A DNA stretch of 5,185 bases from Desulfovibrionaceae bacterium UBA930 (GTDB taxonomy: Bacteria; Desulfobacterota; Desulfovibrionia; Desulfovibrionales; Desulfovibrionaceae), in the NCBI GenBank assembly GCA_002293605.1, contig DBDO01000196.1, forward strand, positions 1-5,185. The letters are read 5' to 3'. The notes under the pieces were generated by a model. The model searched no databases and was not told the DNA's origin. It worked only from the letters and a program-made list of their open reading frames with translations. Below, piece after piece: positions 5,015 to 5,185 of the stretch. The translations under genes and the position numbers were made by a program. Within the stretch, counting starts at the first letter, position 1, and each line of letters starts with the position of its first letter.

Positions 5015-5045
5015 GGAACTGTGCGGGTGCAGGGTGGAGCAAAAC
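5015..5045 (+). CRISPR. Possible degenerate terminal CRISPR repeat
   Basis: This 31-nt stretch ends GTGGAGCAAAAC, matching 9 of 12 positions of the end of the repeat at 4949-4979. It ends exactly 66 nt later, the normal period of a type I-C array (about 32-nt repeat plus 34-nt spacer). Ungapped identity over the full unit is only about 15 of 31, so chance is a serious alternative. If real, 4980-5014 would be a single spacer and this the degenerate leader-distal repeat. Confidence 0.2.
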
Positions 5046-5089
5046 ACGGGCGGACGCCAGTTGAGTATGCAGCCTGTGAAATCGTGTAA

Positions 5090-5118
5090 TTGACAGAAGT
5101 TTTACCTATGCATAATTT
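5090..5118 (+). promoter_or_regulatory. Candidate plus-strand promoter pointing out of the window
   Basis: A perfect -35 consensus TTGACA (5090-5095) is followed after 17 nt by TAATTT (5113-5118), or after 15 nt by CATAAT (5111-5116), a better -10 at a short spacing. It is directed at whatever gene begins beyond 5185. Confidence 0.5.
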
Positions 5119-5129
5119 ATCAAACAAGC

Positions 5130-5162
5130 GGGCCGGTTTGAGCTGTGAACTCTCCCCGGCCC
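5130..5162 (+). repeat. Leader hairpin downstream of the promoter candidate
   Basis: GGGCCGG (5130-5136) pairs with CCGGCCC (5156-5162); inside, GAG (5140-5142) can pair with CTC (5150-5152). The stem starts near the predicted transcription start. No T-run follows within the window, so it is more likely a leader structure than a terminator. Confidence 0.4.
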
Positions 5163-5185
5163 CAGGGCATCCTCCTGTATCTAAG

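Larger units (their letters stand above)
4751..5185. other. Intergenic region without a convincing gene
   Basis: Short ORFs here run through the CRISPR-like repeat and show no family signature. The first 50 nt hold the perR-like gene's upstream region. Small inverted repeats occur at 4834-4839/4846-4851 (AGGCAA/TTGCCT) and at AGCCG/CGGCT near 4861-4882. The CRISPR-like unit, a plus-strand promoter candidate and a leader hairpin fill the remainder. Confidence 0.6.

Noticed and set aside
4827..5064. Small ORFs over the CRISPR-like unit
   Set aside because: Their recognisable peptides (SLRGAWIET, VSIHAPRRE) come from translating a CRISPR repeat, a known source of false protein calls.

Overview
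The window looks like chromosomal DNA of a sulfate-reducing bacterium of the Desulfovibrionaceae, close to Desulfovibrio. The strongest evidence is a roughly 500-residue outer-membrane porin of the kind abundant in that group. A GC-rich base composition and an anaerobe-style PerR-like peroxide regulator fit the same picture. The assignment comes from recognising protein families and was not checked by a search.

Layout from left to right: (1) 1-1512, plus strand: the 3' end of an unrecognised gene, then 10 nt later a complete UDP-glucuronate 4-epimerase-type sugar nucleotide epimerase. The two are probably one transcription unit, and the epimerase would feed surface polysaccharide synthesis. 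(2) 1513-1856: a non-coding gap with a GC-rich triple-hairpin repeat, a 17-codon ORF with a strong ribosome site that may be a gene remnant, and a strong minus-strand terminator. (3) 1857-3356, minus strand: the porin, with signal peptide and terminal phenylalanine. (4) 3357-3775: a divergent intergenic region with overlapping candidate promoters for both directions, a small inverted repeat in the porin leader and a 113-nt foldable multi-branched element. (5) 3776-4105, plus strand: a short TraR/DksA-type zinc-finger protein. (6) 4104-4256: an imperfect palindrome of about 153 bp with near-perfect ends, overlapping the stop codon of the previous gene and resembling a MITE. (7) 4343-4735, minus strand: a Fur-family regulator carrying all PerR metal ligands. 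(8) 4736-5185: no convincing gene, but one type I-C-like CRISPR repeat unit, a doubtful degenerate partner one array period downstream, and a promoter plus hairpin pointing out of the window.

The protein genes are mostly envelope (epimerase, porin) and regulatory (DksA-like, PerR-like) housekeeping functions with no obvious joint pathway. The unusual content lies between the genes: at least three different structured or repeated DNA elements and an isolated CRISPR-like repeat, in a stretch of little over 3.5 kb. I found no cas gene, transposase, tRNA or rRNA, and no complete new multi-gene system.
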